Assembly: GCA_020445645.1 (NCBI GenBank)
Contig: JAGRGG010000007.1
Coordinates: 1-32,575, forward strand
Source: Geminicoccaceae bacterium
Lineage (GTDB): Bacteria > Pseudomonadota > Alphaproteobacteria > Geminicoccales > Geminicoccaceae
Length of the DNA: 32,575 bases
Direction: 5' to 3'
Shown here one piece after another: positions 5,763 to 14,087 of this stretch (positions are counted from its first letter, which is position 1; each line of letters begins with the position of its first letter). The notes below the pieces were generated by a model. The model saw nothing but the letters and a program-made list of their open reading frames with translations. It was not told the origin of the DNA and searched no databases. The position numbers and the translations under genes were made by a program.

Positions 5763-7851
5763 AGCTCCCGTTGAGCCGCAGCCAGTCCTCGGCCCTGGCC
5801 TCGGCGGCGGCCTTAGCGCCGGGGTCGATGGAGGGCGCCAGTGCTGCGAGGCGGTCCTTGGCCTTCTTGGCCCCACCGGCCTCGGCGAGGCGGTACTGGA
5901 ACCACGCCTCCTCGGGGTTTCGGGCGGTGCCCGTGCCCTCGGCGTAGAGGTCGCCCAGGTCGAGCCTCGCGTCGTCGTAGCCGCGTTCGGCGGCGAGCGT
6001 GAGGAGTTGCAGGGCGCGCTTGGGGTCCTTCGCCGTGCCCTTGCCGTCGAGGGCGGCGCGGGCGAGGTAGAGGGGGGCGAACTCGTTGCCGACGGCGGTG
6101 GCCCGCTCCAGCCACGACACGGCGGCTTTCGGATCCTTCGCCACGCCCTTGCCGTCCATGTAGGCGCGGCCGATGTTGGTCATGGCGTCGGTCTGGCCGA
6201 GGTCGGCGGAGGCGCGGTAGAGTTCCAAGGCGGCGTCGGCGTCGGCGGGGACGGCCTTGCCGCGGCGGTAGACGTCGCCCAGCGCCGTGAGCGCGTTGGG
6301 CCAGCCGTGGGCGGCGGCGAGGCGGAGCCACGCGAGGCCGTCCTCGGTCGATTGCGCCACACCCTTGCCGTCGATGAAGAACACGCCGAGGTTCGTGCGC
6401 GCGCGCGGGTTGCCGAGGAGGGCCGCCTCCTCGTAGAGCCTCGCGGCCTCGGCCTCGTCCTTCTTCACGCCGTGGCCCGTCTTGTAGAGGTAGCCGAGGC
6501 TGACGATGGCGGCGCCGTAGCCCCCCTTGGCCGCGCGCTCGTAGAACACCTTGGCCCAGTCGTAGCGCCTTGCCTCGTCGAGGGCGCGGGCGAACTGGAA
6601 CAGGAAGCGGGGGTTTTCGGGGACGCGGGCGAGGGCCAGCGCGCAGGCGCGGACGGCGCTGCGGATGCTGACCAGCCCGCCCCTGACGCCGGGGGCGACG
6701 CGGGCGGGGTCGTCGGGGTCGGCGGCGAGGAGGTCGCAGTCGTCGACCTGTTCGCCGAGCCCGCCGGGAACGGCGGGCAGCCGTGCCGGCCAGCGGCGGA
6801 TGATCTCGGGCGGGAAGCGGTCGCCCGTCGTCGCCAGCACCGCCTCGCCGTCCTCCTTCGGCGCCGGGAGGGGCTGGAAATCGGCCCCGGCGCCGCGCGA
6901 GGCGACCTGGAGCGTGGGCGGGGCGACCTCGAGGGCGACGCGGCGCGTGTCCGCTTCCTCGACGAAGGGCGACTTCGGGAAGTGCGCGACGTAGAGGCGG
7001 AAGTCGTCGGGCGAGCGGCTGTCGCGCAGGAACTGCCAGAGCACCCAGCCGACGGTGAGCCCGTCCGGCGCCGCCGCCCCGCCCTTCGCCGGACCGGTCG
7101 GCGCGTCGCCCGCCGGGTGGAGGACGAGCGCCGTTTCGAGCGAGCCCGAGAGCCAGGGGATCTGGAGCCCGCCGGTCGCTTCGCGCACCTGCCGGCGGAC
7201 GAAGCGGAACATCTCGTAGATGTCCCAACCGGGCTGCTCCAGGGCGCTGGCGAGCGCCGTCGTGTAGGGGCTGTTGGCACCCCCCTGCCCGTCGTAGGCG
7301 ACCTTGCCGGCGCTGGTCGCGTAGCCGACCAGCAGTTCGTTCGGCGCGTCGTCGACCGAGGCGAGGCCGGCGCGCAGGCTGGGGTCGACCTTGACGAAGG
7401 GGTTGTCGCGGCAGGAGTCGAGGAGGACGAGCCCGACCTTCACCTTGGCGCCCGCCATCGCGTCGATGACGCCCAGGATCGAGAGCGAGCCGTCGACGAC
7501 GGCCTTGAGCCCGGTGGGCTCCAGGTCGACGGGGAGGAGGAGGTTGACGCCGTCGTGCTGGAGCGCGTGGCCGGCGTAGTAGAAGAGCCCGACCTCGGCG
7601 CCCGCCATCCGCGCCGTCATCGACTTGAGCAGACCCGGTATCGCCCCCTGCTTCAGGTCCTCGACCAGGACCACGTCGAAGTCCAGCTCGCGCAGCACCT
7701 CGGCCATGAGGCGCACGTCCTGGATCGGGTTGTCGAGCGGCGCGAAGCCGTAGGCGTCGTTGCCGACGAGCACGGCGACCCGGTTCCCCGCCCAGGCGGG
7801 GGACGCCGTGCTCAGGGCGACGAGAAGAAGGCACAGCCGCAGGAAGCGCAT
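5761..7851 (-). CDS. Secreted caspase-like (peptidase C14) protein with Sel1 repeats
   Basis: A 696-residue protein. A signal peptide (1-21, ending ASPAWA) precedes a caspase/metacaspase-like p20 domain at about 23-245, opening with VAVLVGNDAYGFAPLDNP. The catalytic His95 (YYAGHALQ) and Cys147 (LLDSCRDNPF) are both present, so it is probably proteolytically active. A linker of about 190 residues follows. At about 440-660 there are six consecutive 36-residue Sel1-like repeats with the LGxxYxxGxGVxxD pattern, a scaffold for protein contacts. The product should be periplasmic or surface-exposed. Bacterial caspase homologs of this sort are widespread but mostly of unknown substrate. No toxin, TIR or nuclease partner lies next to it, so I do not call it a defence system. 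A modest GGGGAAG site precedes the ATG. Confidence 0.88.
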   Translation of the reverse strand: MRFLRLCLLLVALSTASPAWAGNRVAVLVGNDAYGFAPLDNPIQDVRLMAEVLRELDFDVVLVEDLKQGAIPGLLKSMTARMAGAEVGLFYYAGHALQHDGVNLLLPVDLEPTGLKAVVDGSLSILGVIDAMAGAKVKVGLVLLDSCRDNPFVKVDPSLRAGLASVDDAPNELLVGYATSAGKVAYDGQGGANSPYTTALASALEQPGWDIYEMFRFVRRQVREATGGLQIPWLSGSLETALVLHPAGDAPTGPAKGGAAAPDGLTVGWVLWQFLRDSRSPDDFRLYVAHFPKSPFVEEADTRRVALEVAPPTLQVASRGAGADFQPLPAPKEDGEAVLATTGDRFPPEIIRRWPARLPAVPGGLGEQVDDCDLLAADPDDPARVAPGVRGGLVSIRSAVRACALALARVPENPRFLFQFARALDEARRYDWAKVFYERAAKGGYGAAIVSLGYLYKTGHGVKKDEAEAARLYEEAALLGNPRARTNLGVFFIDGKGVAQSTEDGLAWLRLAAAHGWPNALTALGDVYRRGKAVPADADAALELYRASADLGQTDAMTNIGRAYMDGKGVAKDPKAAVSWLERATAVGNEFAPLYLARAALDGKGTAKDPKRALQLLTLAAERGYDDARLDLGDLYAEGTGTARNPEEAWFQYRLAEAGGAKKAKDRLAALAPSIDPGAKAAAEARAEDWLRLNGS

Positions 7852-7910
7852 CGTCTTCCCCGTCGAAGGGAGACGGCAAACCTACAGCAAGCGGCGGCGG
7901 GCGTACAGGA

Positions 7911-7923
7911 TGCGCTTCGCGCA
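7911..7923. repeat. Short hairpin resembling the stop-codon repeat
   Basis: TGCGC-TTC-GCGCA forms a perfect five-base stem with a three-base loop, five bases beyond the stop of the small gene ending at 7929. It shares GCTTCGCG with the repeat core and may be a decayed copy. It is short enough to be chance in GC-rich DNA. Confidence 0.35.
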
Positions 7924-7928
7924 ACAGG

Positions 7929-8108
7929 TCAGGCGGCGCGTTCTTCCAGCGCCTCGAAGGTCCAGGCGGCGCCGAGGCCCAGCGCGACGTGGCCGACGAG
8001 GCTCATCCAGGTGAGAGGGATGAAGCCCGGCATGAAGGGGAGGCTGGCGAAGACGCCGAGCGCCAGGATCCAGGCGGCGGCGTGGGCGGGGGTCGTGGCG
8101 GCCTGCAT
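7929..8108 (-). CDS. Small membrane protein, 59 aa, unknown function
   Basis: ATG at 8106-8108, with GAGGGAG about nine bases upstream, opens a 59-residue frame ending at 7929. Two hydrophobic stretches are visible (about 10-33 and 36-51), with FMPGFIPLTW as a short turn between them. This suggests two membrane spans and a cytosolic tail ending EALEERAA. The good ribosome site, the coherent hydrophobic layout and the fit between flanking genes support coding. I do not recognise the family. It lies upstream of the caspase-like gene in the same orientation, 77 bases away, and could be co-transcribed with it. Confidence 0.65.
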   Translation of the reverse strand: MQAATTPAHAAAWILALGVFASLPFMPGFIPLTWMSLVGHVALGLGAAWTFEALEERAA

Positions 8109-8289
8109 GGGGCGTCTCCCTCAATGGCGGTTCGTTCGAGGTCTTCGATCCTACGCCCGATCCCCCTGCCCAGCGTCGCCATCCGCGTGAGCGGCGGGGC
8201 TGGAACTTGCCGCTGGACAAGGCCCGGGGAAGCCTTTCAACTGGCGACAGCGCCCAGTAGAGGCAGCCCGAACGAGGAGAGGAGAAGCG

Positions 8290-9888
8290 ATGTACGCAAG
8301 GTTCCTGACCGCGACCGCCCTGGCCCTTTTGGGAACGGCGTCGCTCGCGGCGGCGGCGACCCCGCCGGACACGCTGGTCGTCGCCGACAAGATCGACGAC
8401 ATCGTCTCGCTCGACCCGGCCGAGAGCTTCGAGTTCTCCGGCAACGACGCGCTCAACAACGTCTACGACACGCTGATCGCGCTCGACCCCAAGAACGATT
8501 TCGCGCTGGTGCCGGGGCTCGCCGAGAGCTGGGCGGTGTCCGAGGACGGCAAGACCTACACCTTCAAGATGCGCGAAGGCGTCGTCTCGCACGCCGGCAA
8601 CCCGATGGACGCGACCGACGCGGCGTGGTCGCTCCAGCGCGCCGTGAAGCTGGACAAGACGCCGTCGTTCATCCTGACGCAGTTCGGCTTCACCCCGGAC
8701 AACGTCGACGGGATGATCAAGGCGACCGACGCCCGGACGCTCCAGATCACGACCGACAAGGCCTACGCGCCGTCGTTCTTCTACAACATCCTCACGGCCG
8801 TCGTGGCGTCGATCGTCGACCAGGAGGAGGCGACGGCGCACGAGGCGGACGGCGATTTCGGCTACGAATGGCTGAAGACCCACTCGGCGGGCTCGGGCGC
8901 CTTCACGCTGCGCGCCTGGAAGCCCAACGACAGCATCATCCTCGAGGCGCCCGACCACCCCTACTGGCGGGGCGACGTGGCGATGAAGCGGGTCTTCGTC
9001 CGCCACGTGCCGGAGCTGGCGACGCAGCGGCTGCTCCTGGAGCGGGGGGACGTGGACGTGGCGCGGCGGCTGACCCCGAACGACATCGAGGCCGTCCGCA
9101 ACAACCCCGACCTCAAGGTGCAGGACGAGCAGCGGGGCCGGATCTTCTACGTCGCCATGAACGAGAAGGTCGAGGAACTGGCGAAGCCCAAGGTGATCGA
9201 GGCGATCAAGTACCTGATCGACTACGAGGGCATCGCCGGCACGATCAAGAAGTATCAGGCGACGCCGCACCAGACCTTCCTGCCGGTGGGATTCTTGGGC
9301 GCCATCGACGACAGGCCCTATTCCCTCGACGTGGAGAAGGCGAAGGGGCTGCTCAAGGAGGCGGGCTACCCGGACGGGTTCGAGGTCGAGTTCCTGGTCA
9401 GGAACGACCCGGACCGGCTGGAGATCGCCCAGTCGATCCAGAACACGCTGGGTCAGGGCGGCATCAAGGCGAACATCAAGAGCGGCACCGGCAAGGAGAT
9501 CCTGGGCGACTTCCGGGCGCGCACGCACCAGCTCATCCTGGAGAGCTGGGGGCCGGACTACCCGGACCCGCAGACCAACGCCGACACCTTCGCCCGCAAC
9601 CCCGACAACTCGGACGCGGCCAACGCGACCGGGCTGCTGGCGTGGCGGACGGCGTACCCCGCCGAGACGACGACGCCGATGGTGAACGCCGCCGTCCTCG
9701 AGAAGGACACAGGCAAGCGCGCGCGGATGTACGAGGAGATGCAGCGCATCCACCAGAAGGAGGCGCCGTTCGCCGAACTGTTCCAGGAGGTCGAGACGAC
9801 GGGGGTGCAAAAGGGCGTCGACGGCTTCACCGTCGGCGGCGCCGTCGCCTCGGCCTTCTACTGGCCCACGACCAAGGCGGCCGAGTAG
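8290..9888 (+). CDS. Peptide-type ABC transporter periplasmic substrate-binding protein (SBP family 5)
   Basis: A 532-residue exported protein with a signal peptide at 1-22 (LALLGTASLAAAA). The mature part follows the DppA/OppA family: VSLDPAESFEFSGNDALNNVYDTLIALDP, then LAESWAVSEDGKTYTFKMREGV, the usual cluster 5 motif. It should capture oligopeptides or another medium-sized solute and pass it to the two permeases downstream. The ATG has GGAGAGGAG upstream. It is first in a five-gene operon running to 13525 with gaps or overlaps of 13 bases or less. The substrate cannot be deduced; members of this family also bind opines, nickel complexes and glutathione. Confidence 0.92.
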   Translation: MYARFLTATALALLGTASLAAAATPPDTLVVADKIDDIVSLDPAESFEFSGNDALNNVYDTLIALDPKNDFALVPGLAESWAVSEDGKTYTFKMREGVVSHAGNPMDATDAAWSLQRAVKLDKTPSFILTQFGFTPDNVDGMIKATDARTLQITTDKAYAPSFFYNILTAVVASIVDQEEATAHEADGDFGYEWLKTHSAGSGAFTLRAWKPNDSIILEAPDHPYWRGDVAMKRVFVRHVPELATQRLLLERGDVDVARRLTPNDIEAVRNNPDLKVQDEQRGRIFYVAMNEKVEELAKPKVIEAIKYLIDYEGIAGTIKKYQATPHQTFLPVGFLGAIDDRPYSLDVEKAKGLLKEAGYPDGFEVEFLVRNDPDRLEIAQSIQNTLGQGGIKANIKSGTGKEILGDFRARTHQLILESWGPDYPDPQTNADTFARNPDNSDAANATGLLAWRTAYPAETTTPMVNAAVLEKDTGKRARMYEEMQRIHQKEAPFAELFQEVETTGVQKGVDGFTVGGAVASAFYWPTTKAAE

Positions 9889-9901
9889 GGGCGGCCCGGC
9901 C

Positions 9902-11050
9902 GTGAGGGCGGCGGCGGAGGAGAAGGCCCGGACGGGGGAGGCCCCGCCGGCGGAGGCGCTGCACCGGGGCGGCCCCGGCGGCGGCTTCGTCCTTCCCGCC
10001 GTCCGCGGCGTCGCCGCCGGGCGGGTCATCGGCTTCGCCAAGGGGCTCGGCGGAACGGCCGTCAGCCTCGCCGTCACCTTCCTCGGCCTTCTCCTCATCA
10101 CCTTCGTCATCGGCCGGGTGATCCCGATCGACCCCGTGCTGGCGATCATCGGCGAGCGGGCGACGGCGGCGCAGTACGACGCGGCCAGGGCGTCGCTCGG
10201 GCTCGACCGCCCCCTCTACGTCCAGTTCGGGCTCTACGTCTGGGACGTGCTGCGCGGCGACTTCGGCACGTCCCTGCTCACGGCCCGGCCCGTCGCCGAG
10301 GACGTGGCGCGGGTCTTCCCGGCGACCCTCGAACTCGCCACCGTGGCGACGCTCATCGGGGTGGCCTTGGGGGTGCCAGCCGGGGTCGTCGCCGCCGTCC
10401 ACCAGGGGCGCTGGCAGGACCAGACGATCCGTTTCCTGGGCCTCCTCGGCTACTCGATGCCGGTCTTCTGGCTCGGGCTCATCGGGCTCCTCGTCTTCTA
10501 CGGCAAACTGGGCTGGATCGGGGGGCCGGGACGGCTCGATACGTCGTATGAGTTCGTCTACGACCTCGACGTGCCGGCCCGGACGGGGGCGATCCTCCTC
10601 GACTCGGCGCTGGCCGGCGCCTGGGACATCTTCAGGAACGCCCTTTCCCACATCGTCCTGCCGGCCTCCGTCCTCGGCTACTACTCGCTCGCCTACATCT
10701 CCCGGATGACGCGCAGCTTCATGCTGGAGCAGCTTTCGCAGGACTACGTGACGACGGCCAGGGTCAAGGGGGTGCCGGAGCGTCGCGTGGTCTGGGTCCA
10801 CGCGCTCGGCAACGTGCTGGTGCCGCTCATCACCGTCGTGGCGCTGTCCTACGCCTACCTCCTGGAGGGCTCGGTGCTCACCGAGACGGTGTTCGCGTGG
10901 CCGGGGCTGGGGCTCTACATCACGAACGCGCTGTTCTCGGCCGACATGGCGGCGGTGCTCGGCGGCACCGTCGTCGTCGGGCTCGTCTTCATCGGCCTCA
11001 ACCTCCTCTCCGACCTCCTCTACCGCCTCGTCGACCCGAGGGCGCGGTGA
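9902..11050 (+). CDS. Peptide-type ABC transporter permease (DppB/OppB family)
   Basis: An inner-membrane permease of about 382 residues from a GTG at 9902. The N-terminal 40-odd residues are charged and unusual; the conserved fold begins near GLGGTAVSLAVTFLGLLLI. Family signs are the first TM segment, then RASLGLDRPLYVQFGLYVWDVLRGDFGTSL, and the EAA-loop region KGVPERRVVWVHALGNVLVPL that docks on the ATPase. The GTG lies 13 bases past the preceding stop, with only a weak AGGGG upstream. A start further in is possible, though no better candidate is visible. It pairs with the next permease, which it overlaps by one base. Confidence 0.87.
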   Translation: MRAAAEEKARTGEAPPAEALHRGGPGGGFVLPAVRGVAAGRVIGFAKGLGGTAVSLAVTFLGLLLITFVIGRVIPIDPVLAIIGERATAAQYDAARASLGLDRPLYVQFGLYVWDVLRGDFGTSLLTARPVAEDVARVFPATLELATVATLIGVALGVPAGVVAAVHQGRWQDQTIRFLGLLGYSMPVFWLGLIGLLVFYGKLGWIGGPGRLDTSYEFVYDLDVPARTGAILLDSALAGAWDIFRNALSHIVLPASVLGYYSLAYISRMTRSFMLEQLSQDYVTTARVKGVPERRVVWVHALGNVLVPLITVVALSYAYLLEGSVLTETVFAWPGLGLYITNALFSADMAAVLGGTVVVGLVFIGLNLLSDLLYRLVDPRAR

Positions 11051-11952
11051 TGGGTCTGGGGGCGTGGCTCACGACCGACACGCCGCGCTCGCGCTTCCAG
11101 GCGCGGATGGGGCAGACCTACAACGGCTGGCGGGACCTCGTCCGCAACCCGCTCGCCATGCTGGGGCTGGCGATCATCGTGGCGCTCGTCCTGATGGCGG
11201 CGTTGGCGCCCTGGGTCGCCACCCACGACCCGATCGTCCAGACGCTCAAGGACCGGCTGCTGCCGCCGGGGGCGGGCGGGCACCCCCTCGGCACCGACGA
11301 ACTCGGCCGCGACATCTACAGCCGCATCGTCTACGGCGCCCGGATCACCCTCTACATCGTCGGCATCGTCGCGGTCACGGCGCCCGTCTTCGGCCTCGTC
11401 GTCGGCACGGCGGCGGGCTACTTCGGCGGCTGGGTCGACACCGTGCTCATGCGCCTCACCGACATCTTCCTGGCCTTCCCCCGCCTCATCCTGGCGCTCG
11501 CCTTCGTGGCGGCCCTCGGGGCGGGCGTCGGCAACGCGATCCTCGCCATCGCGCTGACCGCGTGGCCCCCCTACGCCCGCGTCGCCCGCGCCGAGACGCT
11601 GACGGTGCGCAACGCCGACTACATCGCCGCCGCCCGGCTCCAGGGGGCGGGCGCGACGCGGATCATCCTCGGCCACGTCATGCCGATGTGCCTGTCCTCG
11701 GTCATCGTCCGTGTCACCCTCGACATGGCCGGGATCATCCTCACGGCGGCGGGGCTCGGGTTCCTCGGGCTCGGCGCCCAACCTCCCTTGCCGGAGTGGG
11801 GGACGATGATCTCGGCGGGGCGCAAGTTCCTCCTCGACCACTGGTGGGTGGCGACGATGCCGGGCCTCGCCATCTTCGTCGTCAGCCTGGGCTTCAACCT
11901 GCTGGGCGACGGCCTGCGCGACGCGCTCGACCCCAGGAGCGCGCCCCGATGA
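11050..11952 (+). CDS. Peptide-type ABC transporter permease (DppC/OppC family)
   Basis: A 300-residue inner-membrane protein. The N-terminus has RNPLAMLGLAIIVALVLMAALAPW, the DppC first span, then HPLGTDELGRDIYSRIVYGAR, a hallmark of this subunit. The coupling loop is AARLQGAGATRIILGHVMP near 195-215, followed by GLGFLGLGAQPPLPEWGTMI. ATG overlaps the dppB-like stop in TGATG, and its own stop overlaps the next gene in ATGA, so translation is coupled through the operon. It forms the second half of the pore. Confidence 0.92.
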   Translation: MGLGAWLTTDTPRSRFQARMGQTYNGWRDLVRNPLAMLGLAIIVALVLMAALAPWVATHDPIVQTLKDRLLPPGAGGHPLGTDELGRDIYSRIVYGARITLYIVGIVAVTAPVFGLVVGTAAGYFGGWVDTVLMRLTDIFLAFPRLILALAFVAALGAGVGNAILAIALTAWPPYARVARAETLTVRNADYIAAARLQGAGATRIILGHVMPMCLSSVIVRVTLDMAGIILTAAGLGFLGLGAQPPLPEWGTMISAGRKFLLDHWWVATMPGLAIFVVSLGFNLLGDGLRDALDPRSAPR

Positions 11953-12788
11953 ACGAGGCGCCGCTGCTCGCCGTCGAGGATCTGTGGGTGCGCTTTCGCA
12001 CCCGCGCCCGGACCGTCGAGGCGGTGCGCGGGATCGGCTTCACGGTGGGGCGGGAGCGGCTCGGCATCGTCGGCGAGTCGGGCTCCGGCAAGTCGATGAC
12101 GGGGCGCGCGATCCTCCGGCTCATCCGTCCGCCGGGCGAGATGACGGCCAAAAGGCTGGACCTCGCCGGCACCGACCTTCTCGGCCTCTCCGAGCGGGGG
12201 ATGCGGGCGGTGCGGGGCGAGCGGATCGCCATGATCATGCAGGACCCGAAATACGCCCTCAACCCCGTGATGCGGATCGGGCGGCAGCTCATCGAGACGC
12301 TTCGGGTCCACGCGGGCGTGTCGCGGGGGGAGGCGAAGCGACAGGCGCTCGCCATGCTGGAGGCGGTGCAGATCCGCGACCCCGAACGGGTGATGCGCGG
12401 CTACGCGCACGAGGTCTCGGGCGGCATGGGGCAGCGGGTCATGATCGCCATGATGCTGATGGCGGGGCCGGAACTGCTCATCGCCGACGAGCCCACCTCG
12501 GCGCTCGACGTGACGGTGCAGCTCGACGTGCTCAAGATCATGGACCGACTGGTCCGGGAGCGCGGCATGGGGCTCGTCTTCATCAGCCACGACCTGCGCC
12601 TCGTCGCCACCTTCTGCGACCGGGTGCTCGTCATGTACGCGGGCCGCATCGTGGAGGAGCTGCGCGCCGACCGGCTCGACGAGGCCAAGCACCCCTACAC
12701 GCAGGGGCTGCTCCACTGCCTGCCGAAGATCGGCGGCGGCAAGGCGCCGCTCCCCACGCTTCGGCGGGAGGCCGCGTGGGCGCGCTGA
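11949..12788 (+). CDS. Peptide-type ABC transporter ATPase (DppD/OppD-like)
   Basis: A 279-residue cytosolic ATPase. Walker A is GESGSGKS near 44-51, the Q-loop lies in MIMQDPKYALNP, the signature is SGGMGQRV, Walker B is [12 protein letters not shown] and the H-loop is FISHDL. The oligopeptide-family C-terminal motif HPYTQGLLHCLP is present, but the protein ends soon after. It lacks the Cys-rich tail of about 40-50 residues found in typical DppD proteins. It overlaps the upstream gene by four bases and the next ATPase by 13. It should power import together with that second ATPase. Confidence 0.9.
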   Translation: MNEAPLLAVEDLWVRFRTRARTVEAVRGIGFTVGRERLGIVGESGSGKSMTGRAILRLIRPPGEMTAKRLDLAGTDLLGLSERGMRAVRGERIAMIMQDPKYALNPVMRIGRQLIETLRVHAGVSRGEAKRQALAMLEAVQIRDPERVMRGYAHEVSGGMGQRVMIAMMLMAGPELLIADEPTSALDVTVQLDVLKIMDRLVRERGMGLVFISHDLRLVATFCDRVLVMYAGRIVEELRADRLDEAKHPYTQGLLHCLPKIGGGKAPLPTLRREAAWAR

Positions 12789-13525
12789 TCGAGGTCCGGG
12801 ATCTGAACGTCGTTTTCGGCAAGGGCCGGCAACGGGTCCACGCGGTCAAGGACGTGTCGTTCGCGGTGGAGCGCGGCGGCTCGTTCGGTCTGGTGGGCGA
12901 GTCCGGCTCCGGCAAATCCACGGTGCTTCGCGCCATCTGCGGCCTCGCCCCGATCGCGGGCGGGCAAGTCCTCCTGGACGGCGCGCCCGTGCCGCACGGC
13001 ATCGCGTTCGCAAGGCGGGTGCAGATGGTCTTCCAGGACCCCTACGCCTCGCTCCACCCCCGCCACACAATCGATCGCGTCCTGGCCGAGCCGATCGCGA
13101 TCCACGGGCTCGGCGACGGCGAGGACAGGATCGAGCGGGCGCTGGACGAAGTCGGCCTGGGCTCCGCCTTCCGCTTCCGCTACCCGCACCAGCTCTCGGG
13201 GGGACAGCGGCAGCGGGTCGCCATCGCCCGCGCGCTCCTCCTGGAGCCCGAGGTCCTCCTCCTCGACGAGCCCACCTCGGCGCTCGACGCCTCGGTCCAG
13301 GCGGAGGTGCTCAACCTGCTCGCCCGGCTTCGCGCCGAGAAGGGCCTCACCTACCTGCTCGTCAGCCACGACCTCGCGGTCGTCGACCACATGTGCGAGC
13401 GCCTCCTCGTCATGCAGCACGGGGCGGCGGTGGAACGGCTCGAGGCGGCGGCGCTCGAAGCGCACCGGGTCGACACGGAATACGCGCGGACGCTGCTAAG
13501 GGCGAGCGAGGGATACAGGCGCTAG
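12776..13525 (+). CDS. Peptide-type ABC transporter ATPase (DppF/OppF-like)
   Basis: A 249-residue ATPase with Walker A GESGSGKS near 42-49, Q-loop [14 protein letters not shown], signature LSGGQRQRV, Walker [13 protein letters not shown] and H-loop LVSHDL. The QDPYASLxPR pattern is typical of the DppF subunit. The start is taken as GTG 12776-12778, giving [13 protein letters not shown], the standard opening strand, with a 13-base overlap of the preceding frame. It is about 70 residues shorter than many DppF proteins and lacks their C-terminal HPY/Cys region. Last gene of the importer operon; a hairpin with a U-rich tail follows. Confidence 0.9.
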   Translation: MGALIEVRDLNVVFGKGRQRVHAVKDVSFAVERGGSFGLVGESGSGKSTVLRAICGLAPIAGGQVLLDGAPVPHGIAFARRVQMVFQDPYASLHPRHTIDRVLAEPIAIHGLGDGEDRIERALDEVGLGSAFRFRYPHQLSGGQRQRVAIARALLLEPEVLLLDEPTSALDASVQAEVLNLLARLRAEKGLTYLLVSHDLAVVDHMCERLLVMQHGAAVERLEAAALEAHRVDTEYARTLLRASEGYRR

Positions 13526-13528
13526 ACC

Positions 13529-13542
13529 ACGCCTCGCGGGGC
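13529..13542 (+). repeat. Truncated head of the stop-codon repeat
   Basis: ACGCCTCGCGGGGC begins four bases past the ABC operon stop. It looks like the repeat core with its loop deleted (arms ACGCxTCGCG and GGGC). The short length makes this tentative. Confidence 0.35.
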
Positions 13543-13550
13543 TTTCTTGG

Positions 13551-13572
13551 CGGGGCTTTCCCCGTCTGTTTT
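13551..13572 (+). terminator. Terminator of the ABC importer operon
   Basis: CGGGG (13551-13555), loop CTTT and CCCCG (13560-13564) are followed by TCTGTTTT. A short GC stem with a U-rich tail, 26 bases past the last ATPase stop, fits an intrinsic terminator in the space before the convergent basic-protein gene. Confidence 0.6.
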
Positions 13573-13582
13573 CGCAGGAAGG

Positions 13583-13870
13583 TCAGGCGTCCCCGGCGGG
13601 GGCCTCTTCCTTCTTCGCCTTGGCGCGCGAGGGCCTCGGCGCGGCGGGCTTCTTCGCCTTGGGGGCCGCCTTGGCCTTGGGCGCGGCGGTCTTCGCGGGC
13701 TTCTTCGCCGCCTTGCGGGCGTCGAGCTCGGCCTGGATCGCCGGGAGAAGGGCGGCGGCCGAGGTCTTCTGCTTGGACGTCCCGGACTGCCCGAGGCGCT
13801 GGGCGTTGGCGTGGAGGTTCTTCAGGGCCTCGTCTTCGAGCGCCGGCAACCTTTCGAGCATGTCCAACAT
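13583..13870 (-). CDS. Small basic protein with lysine/alanine-rich histone-like tail
   Basis: A 95-residue protein from ATG 13868-13870, preceded by GGGAG. Residues 1-50 look helical and folded (DMLERLPALEDEALKNL, then HANAQRL). Residues about 52-90 are a low-complexity Lys/Ala/Pro tail with repeated AAPKAKAAPKAKKPAAP-like units, as in histone H1-like C-terminal tails. Such tails bind nucleic acid non-specifically or form flexible linkers. A longer frame upstream exists but lacks a better start. I do not recognise a named family. A role in nucleoid or RNA binding is inference from composition only. Confidence 0.75.
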   Translation of the reverse strand: MLDMLERLPALEDEALKNLHANAQRLGQSGTSKQKTSAAALLPAIQAELDARKAAKKPAKTAAPKAKAAPKAKKPAAPRPSRAKAKKEEAPAGDA

Positions 13871-14062
13871 CGTACTCCCATATGTCGCGCGCACCCCCGC
13901 CGACCCGGCTGACGGCCCTACGCGCGCCTGAAAAAGACGCCGTGAGAACGTCACGACAAGGGAAGGCAAGAGGGTTCAGCATAGAGATGTGCACGGTCGA
14001 AGGGAATTTAAACGCTCCCGACGCTTTTAGGGCTGTGACGGATTGGCCCCTGCCCTCGATCC

Positions 14063-14083
14063 GGGCCGGCGGACGCGAAGCGT
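14063..14083 (-). repeat. Stop-codon repeat head, minus orientation
   Basis: On the minus strand, four bases after the SDR stop codon, ACGCTTCGCGTCCGC occurs, identical to the first 15 bases of the best repeat copies. It is flanked by GGCC on both sides, giving a hairpin. Confidence 0.6.
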
Positions 14084-14087
14084 GGCC

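Noticed and set aside
5761-8108. Caspase-containing antiphage defence system
   Set aside because: The caspase has a signal peptide and no adjacent effector, sensor, TIR, gasdermin-like or nuclease gene, so a defence role is unsupported.
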